Positions 17,129 through 25,743 of a stretch of 53,890 nt of DNA are shown here, in pieces. Under the pieces are notes generated by a model. It saw only the letters and a program-made list of their open reading frames with translations, did no database searches and was not told the DNA's origin. The position numbers and the translations under genes are program-made. The DNA comes from Ruminococcaceae bacterium UBA5295 (GTDB taxonomy: Bacteria; Bacillota; Clostridia; Oscillospirales; Acutalibacteraceae), in contig DHSD01000023.1 in NCBI GenBank assembly GCA_002411365.1, positions 1 to 53,890 on the forward strand, written 5' to 3'. Each line of letters starts with the position of its first letter. The stretch's first letter is position 1.

Positions 17129-18055
17129 ATGCGCGTTGTTTTTATGGGTACGCCTGAGTTTGCCGTTCCATGCCTTAGAGCCCTTGCTGACGGCGGCCAC
17201 GAAGTCACTGCCGTTTACACGCAACCGGACAAGCCTCAGGGCCGCCGCATGCGCCTGACACCGCCGCCTGTGAAAGAAGAAGCGCTGAAATATGGCATTC
17301 CCGTTTTTCAGCCGAAATCGCTTAAAGGGCAAAACGAAGCTGCAAGGATTTCTTCTTTAAAGCCTGATGCCGTCATAGTTGCCGCTTACGGAAAAATCCT
17401 TCCGGAAAACATTCTGAGCATTCCAAAATACGGCTGTGTGAATATCCATGCGTCGCTACTGCCAAAATACAGAGGTGCAGCGCCGGTGCAGGCAGCAATA
17501 ATGAACGGCGACACCGAGACTGGAATTACTTCAATGCTTATGGCGCCGTCATGTGACACGGGGGATATCCTGTTGCAGGAGCCGATACCGATAGGCCAGG
17601 ACGAAACTACGCCGGAGCTGACTAAGCGGCTGGCGGAAACGGGCGCTGAAGTACTTCTGAACACGCTTGAAGGCCTTAAAAATGGTACTATAAGGCCGAA
17701 GAAACAGGACGAGGCCAAAATGACGTATGTGTCTATTATAAAGAAAAGTATGTCGCCTGTTGATTGGAGCTGCCCTGCGGCGGAGATTCACAACAAAGTG
17801 CGCGGCCTTTACCCATGGCCTGCCGCAAGCACGCAGCTTAATGGGCACAGGCTGAAAATTTACCGCTCACGTCTTACGGGGGAAAAGGAATTCGGCGAGC
17901 CAGGGCTCGTTATCCCGCAGAAAGATGGCTTTTTTGTGTGCTGCGGCGACGGGACATCCCTTGAGCTCCTTGAGGTACAGACTGAAGGCGGAAAACGGAT
18001 GAGCGGGAGCGACTATAAGCATGGTCACCCTGTGCAGGGGCTGAAACTTGGCTGA
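17129..18055 (+). CDS. fmt: Methionyl-tRNA formyltransferase
   Basis: Transfers a formyl group from 10-formyl-THF to Met-tRNA for translation initiation. Family motifs: MGTPEFAVPCL at the N-terminus, HASLLPKYRGAAPVQ near residue 107 with the catalytic His/Asn region, and the C-terminal tRNA-binding domain from about residue 205. 308 residues is normal. The stop codon lies inside an 11-bp tandem duplication. It needs folate cofactor, which links it with the folate-regulated transporter further downstream only in a general sense. Confidence 0.95.
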   Translation: MRVVFMGTPEFAVPCLRALADGGHEVTAVYTQPDKPQGRRMRLTPPPVKEEALKYGIPVFQPKSLKGQNEAARISSLKPDAVIVAAYGKILPENILSIPKYGCVNIHASLLPKYRGAAPVQAAIMNGDTETGITSMLMAPSCDTGDILLQEPIPIGQDETTPELTKRLAETGAEVLLNTLEGLKNGTIRPKKQDEAKMTYVSIIKKSMSPVDWSCPAAEIHNKVRGLYPWPAASTQLNGHRLKIYRSRLTGEKEFGEPGLVIPQKDGFFVCCGDGTSLELLEVQTEGGKRMSGSDYKHGHPVQGLKLG

Positions 18056-18069
18056 AACTTGGCTGAAAC
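18041..18069 (+). repeat. 11-bp tandem duplication at the 3' end of fmt
   Basis: CTGAAACTTGG occurs at 18041-18051 and again at 18052-18062, with CTGAAAC starting a third copy. The fmt stop codon lies in the second copy. It looks like slippage that did not affect the protein beyond its last residues. Confidence 0.8.
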
Positions 18070-18086
18070 ATCAGAGGTGAAACAAG

Positions 18087-18791
18087 ATGGGATTTTACTA
18101 TTTTGACTTTTCGTATTTCCTTTTTATGTTGCCGGCAATTATCTTCACGATGATTGCACAGATTTTTGTCAGGCGCTCTTTTTCAAAATATTCGCGTGTG
18201 CCGTCAATGCGTGGCCTTACAGGCGCGCAGGCTGCGGACGCAGTCGCGCGCGGCGGCGGTGCGTATGGAATTGCTATCCGTCCGGTTGCAGGCAGCCTTA
18301 CGGACTGTTTTGATCCGCGCGACCGCTCGATAAGCCTTTCGCGCGACGTTTACAGTTCTTCGTCGATTGCTGCAATAGGCGTTGCGGCCCATGAGGCCGG
18401 CCATGCAGTGCAGAATGCGACAGGGTATATGCCGAATAAGATACGCACGGCTCTCGTGCCGGTGACAAATTTCGGCTCCCGGCTGTCAATGCCGCTGATT
18501 ATTATTGGCTTGCTGCTTCCGACAAGGTTTGACTTTCTCGTCTATGCCGGCATTATAATGTACAGCCTTGTTGTGCTTTTCGAGCTTGTGACGCTGCCCG
18601 TTGAAATAAATGCGAGCAGGCGCGCCATAAGGGCGCTGGGCGAGTCGCAGATACTTTATGAAGATGAGCTGCACGGGGCTAAGACTGTTCTTACGGCTGC
18701 AGCCATGACATATCTCGCCGCAAGTTTTACAGCGCTTCTAAACATTCTGCGCCTTGTATTTATAGCTAACAGCCGCAGGAGCGATAACTGA
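18087..18791 (+). CDS. Zinc metallopeptidase, YugP family
   Basis: A 234-residue membrane-bound putative zinc protease (DUF/Zn_peptidase_2, B. subtilis YugP-like). There is an N-terminal membrane segment (FLFMLPAIIFTMIAQIFV), the metal site HEAGHAVQ at about residues 102-109, and later hydrophobic segments (FLVYAGIIMYSLVVLFELV). RALGESQILYEDE near residue 170 resembles the family's downstream Glu-containing region. The substrate is unknown. It is encoded between fmt and rsmB, overlapping rsmB by one base, as commonly seen in Clostridia. Confidence 0.88.
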   Translation: MGFYYFDFSYFLFMLPAIIFTMIAQIFVRRSFSKYSRVPSMRGLTGAQAADAVARGGGAYGIAIRPVAGSLTDCFDPRDRSISLSRDVYSSSSIAAIGVAAHEAGHAVQNATGYMPNKIRTALVPVTNFGSRLSMPLIIIGLLLPTRFDFLVYAGIIMYSLVVLFELVTLPVEINASRRAIRALGESQILYEDELHGAKTVLTAAAMTYLAASFTALLNILRLVFIANSRRSDN

Positions 18792-20125
18792 TGGCGGGCG
18801 CGCGTGCAGCGGCGCTTGAGGCGCTTCTGCGTGTTGACGGCGAAGAAGGCTACTCCAATATTGTCCTGGACTCGGTTCTGAAGAAAAGTTCTCTCAGCCC
18901 AAAAGACAGTTCACTCGCCACGGCTATTTTTTACGGTGTGCTGGAGCGGCGGATAACACTTGACTATATAATCGGCCTGCTTTCAAAAAGGCCTGCAGGA
19001 AAGATATCGCCCACTGTGCGCGAAATTTTGAGAATGGGTACTTATCAGTTGTTCTTTTTTAAAAAGATACCGCCGTCCGCTGCCGTAGATGAGAGTGTGA
19101 AACTGACTAAAAAAAGCGGCGAATTCCGTGCTTCCGGGTTTGTGAATGCTGTCCTCCGTAATATGCTGCGGAAAAGGGAGAAAATATGCTTTCCGGATGC
19201 CGAAAAAGAGCCGCTGCGCTACCGCAGCATTTATTATTCCGTACCGGAAAAACTCATAAAGTTTTGGCAGGAATGTTACGGAAACAAGTGCGCGGACTCT
19301 ATTTTACATGGAATGTTTGCAAAGCCGGATATTTTTATCCGTGTGAATAATACGCGGATTTCCGAGCAACAATTAATAAAAAGGCTTGGTGACGAAGGCA
19401 TTGGGGCAGATATGCTGCCATGGCCTGAACACGCGCTCCGCGTCAAAAATCCAAACATGCTTTACCGCTCGGCATGTTACGGTGAAGGCCTTTTCCATGT
19501 GCAGGACATTTCTTCACAGCTTTGCAGCTGCATAATCGGTGCAAAGGCCGGCGAGCGTGTATTTGATGTCTGCGCCGCGCCGGGCGGGAAGACGTTTACC
19601 ATTGCAGAGCAGATGGAAAACAAGGGTGAAGTTTTGTCGTTTGACATTCATCCAGCCCGCGCCGAGATGATTAGCAAGGGTGCCTTGCGCCTTGGCCTTT
19701 CGGCTGTGCATGCAGGGGTGCGCGACGCCGCAGACCCGAAAGGGGAAATAGGGCAGGCCGACCGCGTCTTATGCGATGTTCCATGTTCCGGCTTAGGCGT
19801 AATCCGCAGAAAACCGGAAATCCGCTATAAATTTCCAATTGCTATTGACAGCTTGCCGGATTTGCAGTACCGTATTCTGTGTAGGTCGTCCGAGCTTGTG
19901 CGTAAAAATGGAATTATAATTTATTCCACATGCACGCTTAATCCGGATGAGAACTCCGGAGTGGCAGAGCGCTTTTCTAAGAATAACATGGAATTTGAAC
20001 CTCTGCCGCTGCTTCTGCCGAGAGAAATCAGCCATGCGGTTAAAGAACCGGAAAACCAGCTTACGCTCATGCCACAGGAGCATGGGTCCGACGGCTTTTT
20101 CATTTCGGCATTCCGAAGAAGATAG
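18791..20125 (+). CDS. rsmB: 16S rRNA m5C967 methyltransferase
   Basis: Sun/Fmu-family enzyme that methylates a cytosine in 16S rRNA. The N-terminal NusB-like RNA-binding domain covers about residues 1-135. The SAM-binding methyltransferase follows with FDVCAAPGGKT, LCDVPCSGLGVIRRKPEIRY (catalytic Cys in PCSG) and YSTCTLNPDENS (second Cys). 444 residues is typical. It sits in the usual def-fmt-yugP-rsmB-rlmN order of Firmicutes. Confidence 0.93.
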   Translation: MAGARAAALEALLRVDGEEGYSNIVLDSVLKKSSLSPKDSSLATAIFYGVLERRITLDYIIGLLSKRPAGKISPTVREILRMGTYQLFFFKKIPPSAAVDESVKLTKKSGEFRASGFVNAVLRNMLRKREKICFPDAEKEPLRYRSIYYSVPEKLIKFWQECYGNKCADSILHGMFAKPDIFIRVNNTRISEQQLIKRLGDEGIGADMLPWPEHALRVKNPNMLYRSACYGEGLFHVQDISSQLCSCIIGAKAGERVFDVCAAPGGKTFTIAEQMENKGEVLSFDIHPARAEMISKGALRLGLSAVHAGVRDAADPKGEIGQADRVLCDVPCSGLGVIRRKPEIRYKFPIAIDSLPDLQYRILCRSSELVRKNGIIIYSTCTLNPDENSGVAERFSKNNMEFEPLPLLLPREISHAVKEPENQLTLMPQEHGSDGFFISAFRRR

Positions 20126-20135
20126 GAATGGTTGT

Positions 20136-21179
20136 TTGAGTCTGACCGATATAAAATCAAAGACACTGCAGGAGCTTAAAGATGGGTTTGCCACTGCTGG
20201 CCTGCCTGTTTTTCATGCTCTTCAGGTATATTGCTGGCTGAGCCGCGGAGTCCATGGCTTTGACGAAATGTCGGATTTGCCGAAATCTCTGCGGAAAAAA
20301 CTCGCTTCTGAAAATTACATAGCGTCTGCCGACATCGAGCGTAAATACTGCTCGAAGCTGGACGATACGGTAAAATACCTGTTCCGCATGAACGACGGCC
20401 AGCTTGTAGAGAGCGTTCTCATGCATTACAAGCATGGCAGGACTATATGCATTTCGTCTCAGGTCGGGTGCAAAATGAACTGTTCTTTCTGCGCTACTGG
20501 CAAAAGCGGTTACTCGAGGGACCTCACCGCTTCGGAGATGCTCGCGCAGGTTCAGTCGGCCCAGGCAGACGCCGGTGTGCGGATTTCAAATGTTGTCCTC
20601 ATGGGAATGGGGGAGCCGCTTAATAATTACGCTAATGTTCTCCGCTTTCTTGACATTGTTTCTTCTAAAGAGGGAATGAATATTGGGATGCGCCATATTT
20701 CGCTTTCCACATGCGGAATAGTGGATAAAATATATGATTTGGCTGAAAAAAAATATCAGCTTACACTTTCGGTTTCGCTTCATGCGCCGAATGATGAGAT
20801 TCGCTCGCGCCTGATGCCGGTGAACCGAAGGTGGAACGTGGAAGAACTGCTAAAAGCCTGCCGCTTTTATATTAAGCAGACAGGCAGGCGCATCTCATTT
20901 GAGTATGCCCTCATCGGAGGGGTAAATGACAGCTATGGTTGTGCGCATGAACTTGCACACTGCTTGAAAGGGATGCTGTGCCATGTGAATCTTATTCCCG
21001 TCAACCCTGTGAAAGGTACGCCGTACAGGAAGAGCACGCCGGAAAAAACGCATCAGTTCCTGCGCATCCTATGCGATGAAGGTATCACAACTACTGTGCG
21101 CAGAACGCTCGGCGCTGATATTGATGCTTCCTGCGGCCAGCTTAGGCGCAGATATGAGGAGGAGGCGGCCAATGTTTAA
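20136..21179 (+). CDS. rlmN: 23S rRNA/tRNA m2A methyltransferase RlmN (radical SAM)
   Basis: Radical SAM enzyme that methylates C2 of adenosine in 23S rRNA and certain tRNAs. The iron-sulfur motif CxxxCxxC is CKMNCSFC, preceded by ISSQVG. GMGEPLNN and STCGIV follow, and the C-terminal region holds the second methyl-carrying Cys (IDASCGQLR). The frame opens inside rsmB, but a TTG at 20136, five to six bases after AGGAATGG, starts a protein of 347 residues, the normal length. It overlaps prpC by eight bases. Confidence 0.92.
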   Translation: MSLTDIKSKTLQELKDGFATAGLPVFHALQVYCWLSRGVHGFDEMSDLPKSLRKKLASENYIASADIERKYCSKLDDTVKYLFRMNDGQLVESVLMHYKHGRTICISSQVGCKMNCSFCATGKSGYSRDLTASEMLAQVQSAQADAGVRISNVVLMGMGEPLNNYANVLRFLDIVSSKEGMNIGMRHISLSTCGIVDKIYDLAEKKYQLTLSVSLHAPNDEIRSRLMPVNRRWNVEELLKACRFYIKQTGRRISFEYALIGGVNDSYGCAHELAHCLKGMLCHVNLIPVNPVKGTPYRKSTPEKTHQFLRILCDEGITTTVRRTLGADIDASCGQLRRRYEEEAANV

Positions 21180-21912
21180 AGTCTTCAGTCAAAGCGATGT
21201 TGGCCTTGTTAGAAAGTCAAATGAAGATGCATGCCAATGCGGAATTCTTTCTGAAAGCGCTGCATGGGCAGTTGTATGCGATGGCATGGGGGGCGCCAAC
21301 GGTGGCAATGTTGCCAGCAATATTGCAGTAAAAAAGATTTCAGAAACAATTCTTGCAGGATACAGGGAAGGAATGGACAGCGCTGCTGTTGAGCAGCTTA
21401 TCGCTTCCGCGATTGCCACGGCTAATGAAGCCGTCCACAGTATGGCGGGAAACGACATCAGCCTTACTGGCATGGGCACAACGGTTGTCACGGCAATAGT
21501 CTGTGACTCAATGATACATGTGGCCCATGCAGGCGACAGCCGCGCATACCTGATTTCGGGCGGGGAGATTCACCGTCTCACCACAGACCATTCGATGGTG
21601 CAGGAAATGGTTGAGAAGGGGGATCTTACAGAGCAGGAAGCGCGCAATCACCCGCAGAAAAATATTATTACGAGAGCACTTGGCGTTGAAGCCTCTATCC
21701 GCATAGATTACAGTGAGATACATGCCCCCAAAGGGTTCAGCCTGCTTATCTGTACGGATGGCTTGACAAATTATGCAGAAGAAAGCCAGATCCTTTCCCT
21801 TGCGAAAGAGTTCAGTGGCAGAGAGCTTACTGAAAAGCTGGTTGCGCTTGCTAAAAGCGCGGGCGGCGGCGATAACATCACGGTCGTCGTTCTGGAAGAT
21901 CAGGCCATTTAA
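21172..21912 (+). CDS. prpC: PP2C-type serine/threonine phosphatase (Stp/PrpC)
   Basis: Manganese-dependent protein phosphatase that reverses phosphorylation by the PrkC kinase. PPM motifs in order: RKSNEDAC, VCDGMGGANGG, GMGTTVVTAI, HAGDSRAYL, LICTDGLTN and GGGDNITVVVL, which carry the metal-binding Asp residues. The ATG at 21172 after GAGGAGG begins 246 residues, the usual size. The pair with prkC next door is conserved across Firmicutes and controls cell wall growth and spore revival. Confidence 0.94.
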   Translation: MFKVFSQSDVGLVRKSNEDACQCGILSESAAWAVVCDGMGGANGGNVASNIAVKKISETILAGYREGMDSAAVEQLIASAIATANEAVHSMAGNDISLTGMGTTVVTAIVCDSMIHVAHAGDSRAYLISGGEIHRLTTDHSMVQEMVEKGDLTEQEARNHPQKNIITRALGVEASIRIDYSEIHAPKGFSLLICTDGLTNYAEESQILSLAKEFSGRELTEKLVALAKSAGGGDNITVVVLEDQAI

Positions 21913-21925
21913 GGAGAGCGATAAC

Positions 21926-23959
21926 ATGGATAAATATACGGGCAAGCGTCTGGATGGCCGTTATGAAATCCACGAGGCCATCGGTGTGGGCGGAATGGCT
22001 GTGGTTTACCGTGCTTATGATACGCTTGACAACCGCACTGTTGCAGTTAAAATCCTGAAAGACGAATATTCCCAGAATGAAGAATTCCTCCGCCGTTTCC
22101 GCAATGAGTCGAAAGCCATTGCGATGCTATCACATCCTAATATAGTGAAAGTTTACGATGTCAGCATCGGTGACCAGGTACAGTATATAGTCGAAGAATA
22201 TATAGATGGCATTACGCTTAAGGAATACCTCGACCAGCAGAAGCAGATAAAGTGGAAAGAAGCAATACATTTTGTAGTGCAGATACTCCGTGCACTTGAG
22301 CACGCGCACAGCAAAGGTATAATACACCGCGACATCAAGCCGCAGAATATCATGCTGCTGCAGGACGGCACCATAAAAGTGACGGATTTCGGCATTGCAC
22401 GCCTGTCGCACAATGAAACGCGCACAATGACTGGCAAGGCCATAGGCTCCGTGCATTATATTGCACCTGAGCAGGCACGCGGCGATTATACCGATGAAAA
22501 GACCGACATCTATTCCGTGGGCGTCATGCTTTATGAGATGCTTACGGGCAAGCTGCCGTTTGAAGCCGATAATGCCGTTTCAGTAGCCATAATGCAGCTT
22601 CAGACTGACCCGAAGCCTCTGCGCGAAATTAACCCGGATGTTCCGGAAGGCCTTGAAGAAATTACACTTAAAGCCATGCAGAAAGACCCTAAGCAGCGTT
22701 ACCAGTCTGCCGCGGATATGCTGCGTGATATTGAGGAGTTCCGCAGGAATCCAAGCGCGCGCTTCCAGTACAAATACTTTATAGACGAAAAACCGACAAA
22801 GTATATTGATGCCATTGACTCTGCCAGAAATTCTGACCAGCCATATTATAACGACAATTATGACTATGTTGAAAACGGTGAGGAAAGTGCTCCAGTAAAA
22901 AAGAAAAAGAAGCCTGTCGCAGCCATAATTGCGGGGATAGCCGTTGCGTTTCTCATTGTAGCAGTAGCAATAGGCATCTCTGCGTTTATGAAAAATAAAA
23001 ATGCCCAGCCGCAGGATGTAATTATGCCGAGTTTTGTAGGCAAAACTTACAGTAATGTTGTTGCTTCAAGCGCATCTTCGAATTCTTTCCAGTTTAAAAA
23101 GCAGGATAAAGATGACTCAACGCATGCGGCAGGTATTATTATATCCCAGAATCCGGCAGCGGGCACTACGGTAAAATCAAATGCTGATGTAACCCTTATT
23201 GTCAGTACGGGGGTTGCGAAGGTCACGATGCCTGACCTTTCAGGGCAGACCAAAGACCAGGCGGAGCAGGCGCTTACAAACCTTGGCCTTAAGTACTCGG
23301 TAACCAAAGTGGCGGATGACAATATGGATAAGGAAAGCGTTGTAAGCACTGACCCCGCGGCTGGCGCTCAGGTAAACAAGGGAACAGAAGTAAAACTTTT
23401 CGTAAGCTCTGGCAAAAATGACCAGAAAGTGGCTGTGCCTGATGTTTCAGGAGATACTGTGCAGAATGCCGAGTCAGAGATCCTTGCCGCAGGACTTACG
23501 GTGGGGAGCAAGACTTACAGGGCAGATGCGAACCATGAAAAAGACACTGTCATTTCCTCAAACCCGCTTAACGGAGTCAAAGTCTCAAAAGGCGGCAGCG
23601 TAAACCTCGTTATCAGTTCAGGCCAGCCAGCCCAGGAGTCTAAGCCTGTAAATGTTTATGTTGACCTGCCGCGCAACACCACAAACGATATAACCCTAAA
23701 AGCTTATCTTGACGGAGTCCTTACCGATACCCGTACAGTGAATTCGAGCTATAATCCAACAACACAGCTGACTTACAGCGGCCTGACAGGCAAGCACACG
23801 CTTATAATTTCCCTCGATGATGGCAAGTACAGAGAGTATTCGCTCGATTTCAGCGCTGGGAAATCGCAGCTTAACCAGTCATATAACTACACACCGCCGC
23901 CGAGCAGCTCGAGCCAGAGCAACCAACCTGGCCCCCAATCAAAACGGGGAATGCCTTAA
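21926..23959 (+). CDS. prkC: Ser/Thr protein kinase with PASTA domains (PrkC/StkP family)
   Basis: Membrane kinase that senses muropeptides or lipid II outside and phosphorylates cytoplasmic targets. Of 677 residues, about 12-275 are a complete kinase domain: IGVGGMAVVY, VAVKIL, HRDIKPQNIM (about 134), DFGIAR (about 154) and APEQARG. A basic stretch precedes the transmembrane helix at about 330-350 (AAIIAGIAVAFLIVAVAIG). Three PASTA repeats follow, starting near 365, 431 and 501. Beyond them is an extra beta-rich domain of about 75 residues and a Ser/Gln/Pro-rich tail. AAGGAGAG precedes the ATG. Located between prpC and rsgA. Confidence 0.94.
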   Translation: MDKYTGKRLDGRYEIHEAIGVGGMAVVYRAYDTLDNRTVAVKILKDEYSQNEEFLRRFRNESKAIAMLSHPNIVKVYDVSIGDQVQYIVEEYIDGITLKEYLDQQKQIKWKEAIHFVVQILRALEHAHSKGIIHRDIKPQNIMLLQDGTIKVTDFGIARLSHNETRTMTGKAIGSVHYIAPEQARGDYTDEKTDIYSVGVMLYEMLTGKLPFEADNAVSVAIMQLQTDPKPLREINPDVPEGLEEITLKAMQKDPKQRYQSAADMLRDIEEFRRNPSARFQYKYFIDEKPTKYIDAIDSARNSDQPYYNDNYDYVENGEESAPVKKKKKPVAAIIAGIAVAFLIVAVAIGISAFMKNKNAQPQDVIMPSFVGKTYSNVVASSASSNSFQFKKQDKDDSTHAAGIIISQNPAAGTTVKSNADVTLIVSTGVAKVTMPDLSGQTKDQAEQALTNLGLKYSVTKVADDNMDKESVVSTDPAAGAQVNKGTEVKLFVSSGKNDQKVAVPDVSGDTVQNAESEILAAGLTVGSKTYRADANHEKDTVISSNPLNGVKVSKGGSVNLVISSGQPAQESKPVNVYVDLPRNTTNDITLKAYLDGVLTDTRTVNSSYNPTTQLTYSGLTGKHTLIISLDDGKYREYSLDFSAGKSQLNQSYNYTPPPSSSSQSNQPGPQSKRGMP

Positions 23960-24867
23960 TGACTGAGAAAAAATATTGCGACGGCCTGATTTTAAAAGGA
24001 ATAGACGGCTTTTACTATGTTGAAACGCCGGGCGGAGTATTTGAATGCCATGCAAGGGGCATTTTCCGCCGAAGGGGAATGACACCGTTAGCAGGGGACC
24101 ATGTGCGCATCTATGCTTCAGATGACGGAACAGGTTCTGTGGAAGAAATCCTGCCGCGCAGGAATTCCCTCAGCCGCCCGCCTGTTGCAAATATTGACCA
24201 ACTCATTATTGTCGTTTCCACATGTGAGCCGGTTCCCAATACGCTTGTGACAGACAGCATAATAGCTGAAGCCGAGGCCTCAGGCATTGAGCCGGTGATT
24301 ATAGTTTCCAAGATAGACTTAAAGCCTGCAGGCGGGCTTTCTGAAATTTATGGCAAGGCTGGAATCAAATTCTTCTGCGCCTCGTCGCTCAGCGGATATG
24401 GTGTTGCTGAGGCCGAGAAGATACTTCCAGGCAAAGTGACTGCCTTTACCGGAAATTCAGGCGTTGGCAAGTCGACGCTGCTTAACAACATGTACAAACA
24501 GTTTCACCTTAAGACGGCGGAAATCAGCAGGAAACTCGGCCGCGGGAAGCATACGACACGCCAGGTTGAGCTTCTGAAACTCCATGACGGCGGATATGTG
24601 GTTGATACGCCGGGCTTTTCGGCGCTTGACATGGACTTCTTTCATGCAGTTAATATTAAAAACCTTCCGCGCTGCTTCAGGGAGTTTATTCCATACCTTG
24701 GCAAGTGCCGTTTTACATCATGCTCACATACGTGCGAAAAAGGGTGCGCAGTGCTGCAGGCGGTCAATGATGGTAAGATAAGCCGTTCGCGCCATGAGAG
24801 CTATATTGAAATATACCGGGGGTTGAAAGAGAAAAAAACATGGCAGAAAAAAGAAAAATCTGTGTAG
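23959..24867 (+). CDS. rsgA: Ribosome small subunit-dependent GTPase A
   Basis: Circularly permuted GTPase that checks late 30S subunit assembly. An OB-fold N-terminus is followed by G4/G5-type IVVST and IVSKID, then G1 (TGNSGVGKSTLLN, about residue 168) and G3 (DTPGFSALD). The C-terminal zinc module has CRFTSCSHTCEKGC. In B. subtilis the orthologue CpgA is a substrate of PrkC and is encoded next to it, as here. The start overlaps the prkC stop by one base, and its end overlaps thiN. Confidence 0.94.
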   Translation: MTEKKYCDGLILKGIDGFYYVETPGGVFECHARGIFRRRGMTPLAGDHVRIYASDDGTGSVEEILPRRNSLSRPPVANIDQLIIVVSTCEPVPNTLVTDSIIAEAEASGIEPVIIVSKIDLKPAGGLSEIYGKAGIKFFCASSLSGYGVAEAEKILPGKVTAFTGNSGVGKSTLLNNMYKQFHLKTAEISRKLGRGKHTTRQVELLKLHDGGYVVDTPGFSALDMDFFHAVNIKNLPRCFREFIPYLGKCRFTSCSHTCEKGCAVLQAVNDGKISRSRHESYIEIYRGLKEKKTWQKKEKSV

Positions 24868-25475
24868 TGATAGGCTCCGTGCCGGTTGGCGAAAACCCGT
24901 TTGAAGGCAGGGACCGCAATAAATATTTCGTAATTTGCGCTGACGGCGGATATGACAACGCCGTAAAATTCGGCATTGTGCCCGATTTGCTTATAGGTGA
25001 TTTTGACTCCGTGCGCAGCAGCCTCCCTGATGGTGTTGAGACGATACGCCTTAAAGTGGAAAAAGACGAGACTGATACTATGGCCGCGGTCGAAGAAGGC
25101 ATGAAGTGCGGCTGCCGTGAATTTGAGCTCTATGGCATTATTGGCGGTGAGCGCTTTGACCATTCGTTTGCCAGTCTGTGTACCCTTCAGTATATTTCCA
25201 TGCAGGGCTGCAAAGCTGTTATAATCTCAGATAAACTGCGCATTTTTCTCCTAAATGGCGGCAAGCTTATGTTAAAGGGTATTAAAGGAAGCACGGTTTC
25301 GGTTTTTCCGTTTGGATGCGCTTCGTGTGAAGTTTCATATTCTGGGTTAAAGTATCCGCTTGAGCATGCACGCCTTTGTTCGGAAAATGCGCTTGGCGTC
25401 AGCAACTGCGCATGCAGCGATAATGCGGAAGTTATAGTCCACAGTGGTAATGCGCTCGTAATAGTACAGAAGTAA
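24840..25475 (+). CDS. thiN: Thiamine pyrophosphokinase
   Basis: Transfers pyrophosphate from ATP to thiamine to give thiamine diphosphate. Family motifs are CADGGYDNA (about residue 32), LLIGDFDSV (about 50), KDETDTMAAVEEG (about 76) and IIGGERFDHSFASL (about 102), with a C-terminal beta-rich domain. 211 residues is normal. The gene begins within the end of rsgA. In B. subtilis rpe lies between these genes; it is absent here. No TPP riboswitch was seen nearby. Confidence 0.92.
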   Translation: MAEKRKICVVIGSVPVGENPFEGRDRNKYFVICADGGYDNAVKFGIVPDLLIGDFDSVRSSLPDGVETIRLKVEKDETDTMAAVEEGMKCGCREFELYGIIGGERFDHSFASLCTLQYISMQGCKAVIISDKLRIFLLNGGKLMLKGIKGSTVSVFPFGCASCEVSYSGLKYPLEHARLCSENALGVSNCACSDNAEVIVHSGNALVIVQK

Positions 25476-25557
25476 TATCCCTATTCTGCACAATATTTTC
25501 AGTTATGTATATAATGTAATTGAACTCGGAAAACAGTGCAGAAGGCGGGCGTCGTTT

Positions 25558-25719
25558 ATGTTTAACCATCGGAGATGCTGCAAGGTTGTGTGGCCCCGCT
25601 ACTGTGTCGTTTTCGGCATTGGGATTGCGCTGTCCTGTTTCTGCCCGACGTGCTTTATAATGTTCGTTGTGGCTGCAATCATGGTGATACTTGGAATAGC
25701 GCTTTTGAACAGGTGCTGA
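25558..25719 (+). CDS. Cys-rich 53-residue membrane peptide encoded before spoVM
   Basis: A short ORF with a plausible ribosome binding site (AAGGCGG about 8 bases before the ATG). The product has a basic head (NHRRCCKVVWPR), one long hydrophobic hairpin or helix and seven cysteines (positions 7, 8, 16, 27, 29, 32, 53), including CFCPTC in the middle of the hydrophobic region. It ends 24 bases before spoVM, so the two are probably co-transcribed. No family is recognised. A role in sporulation is inferred from position only. A TATAAT-like box lies at 25510-25515. Confidence 0.6.
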   Translation: MFNHRRCCKVVWPRYCVVFGIGIALSCFCPTCFIMFVVAAIMVILGIALLNRC

Positions 25720-25743
25720 ACAAATACTTAGGGGGTCTGCAGG

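Noticed and set aside
24867..25557. TPP riboswitch near thiN
   Set aside because: The CUGAGA and ACCUGAUCUGG-type blocks of the aptamer are absent; thiN starts inside rsgA.
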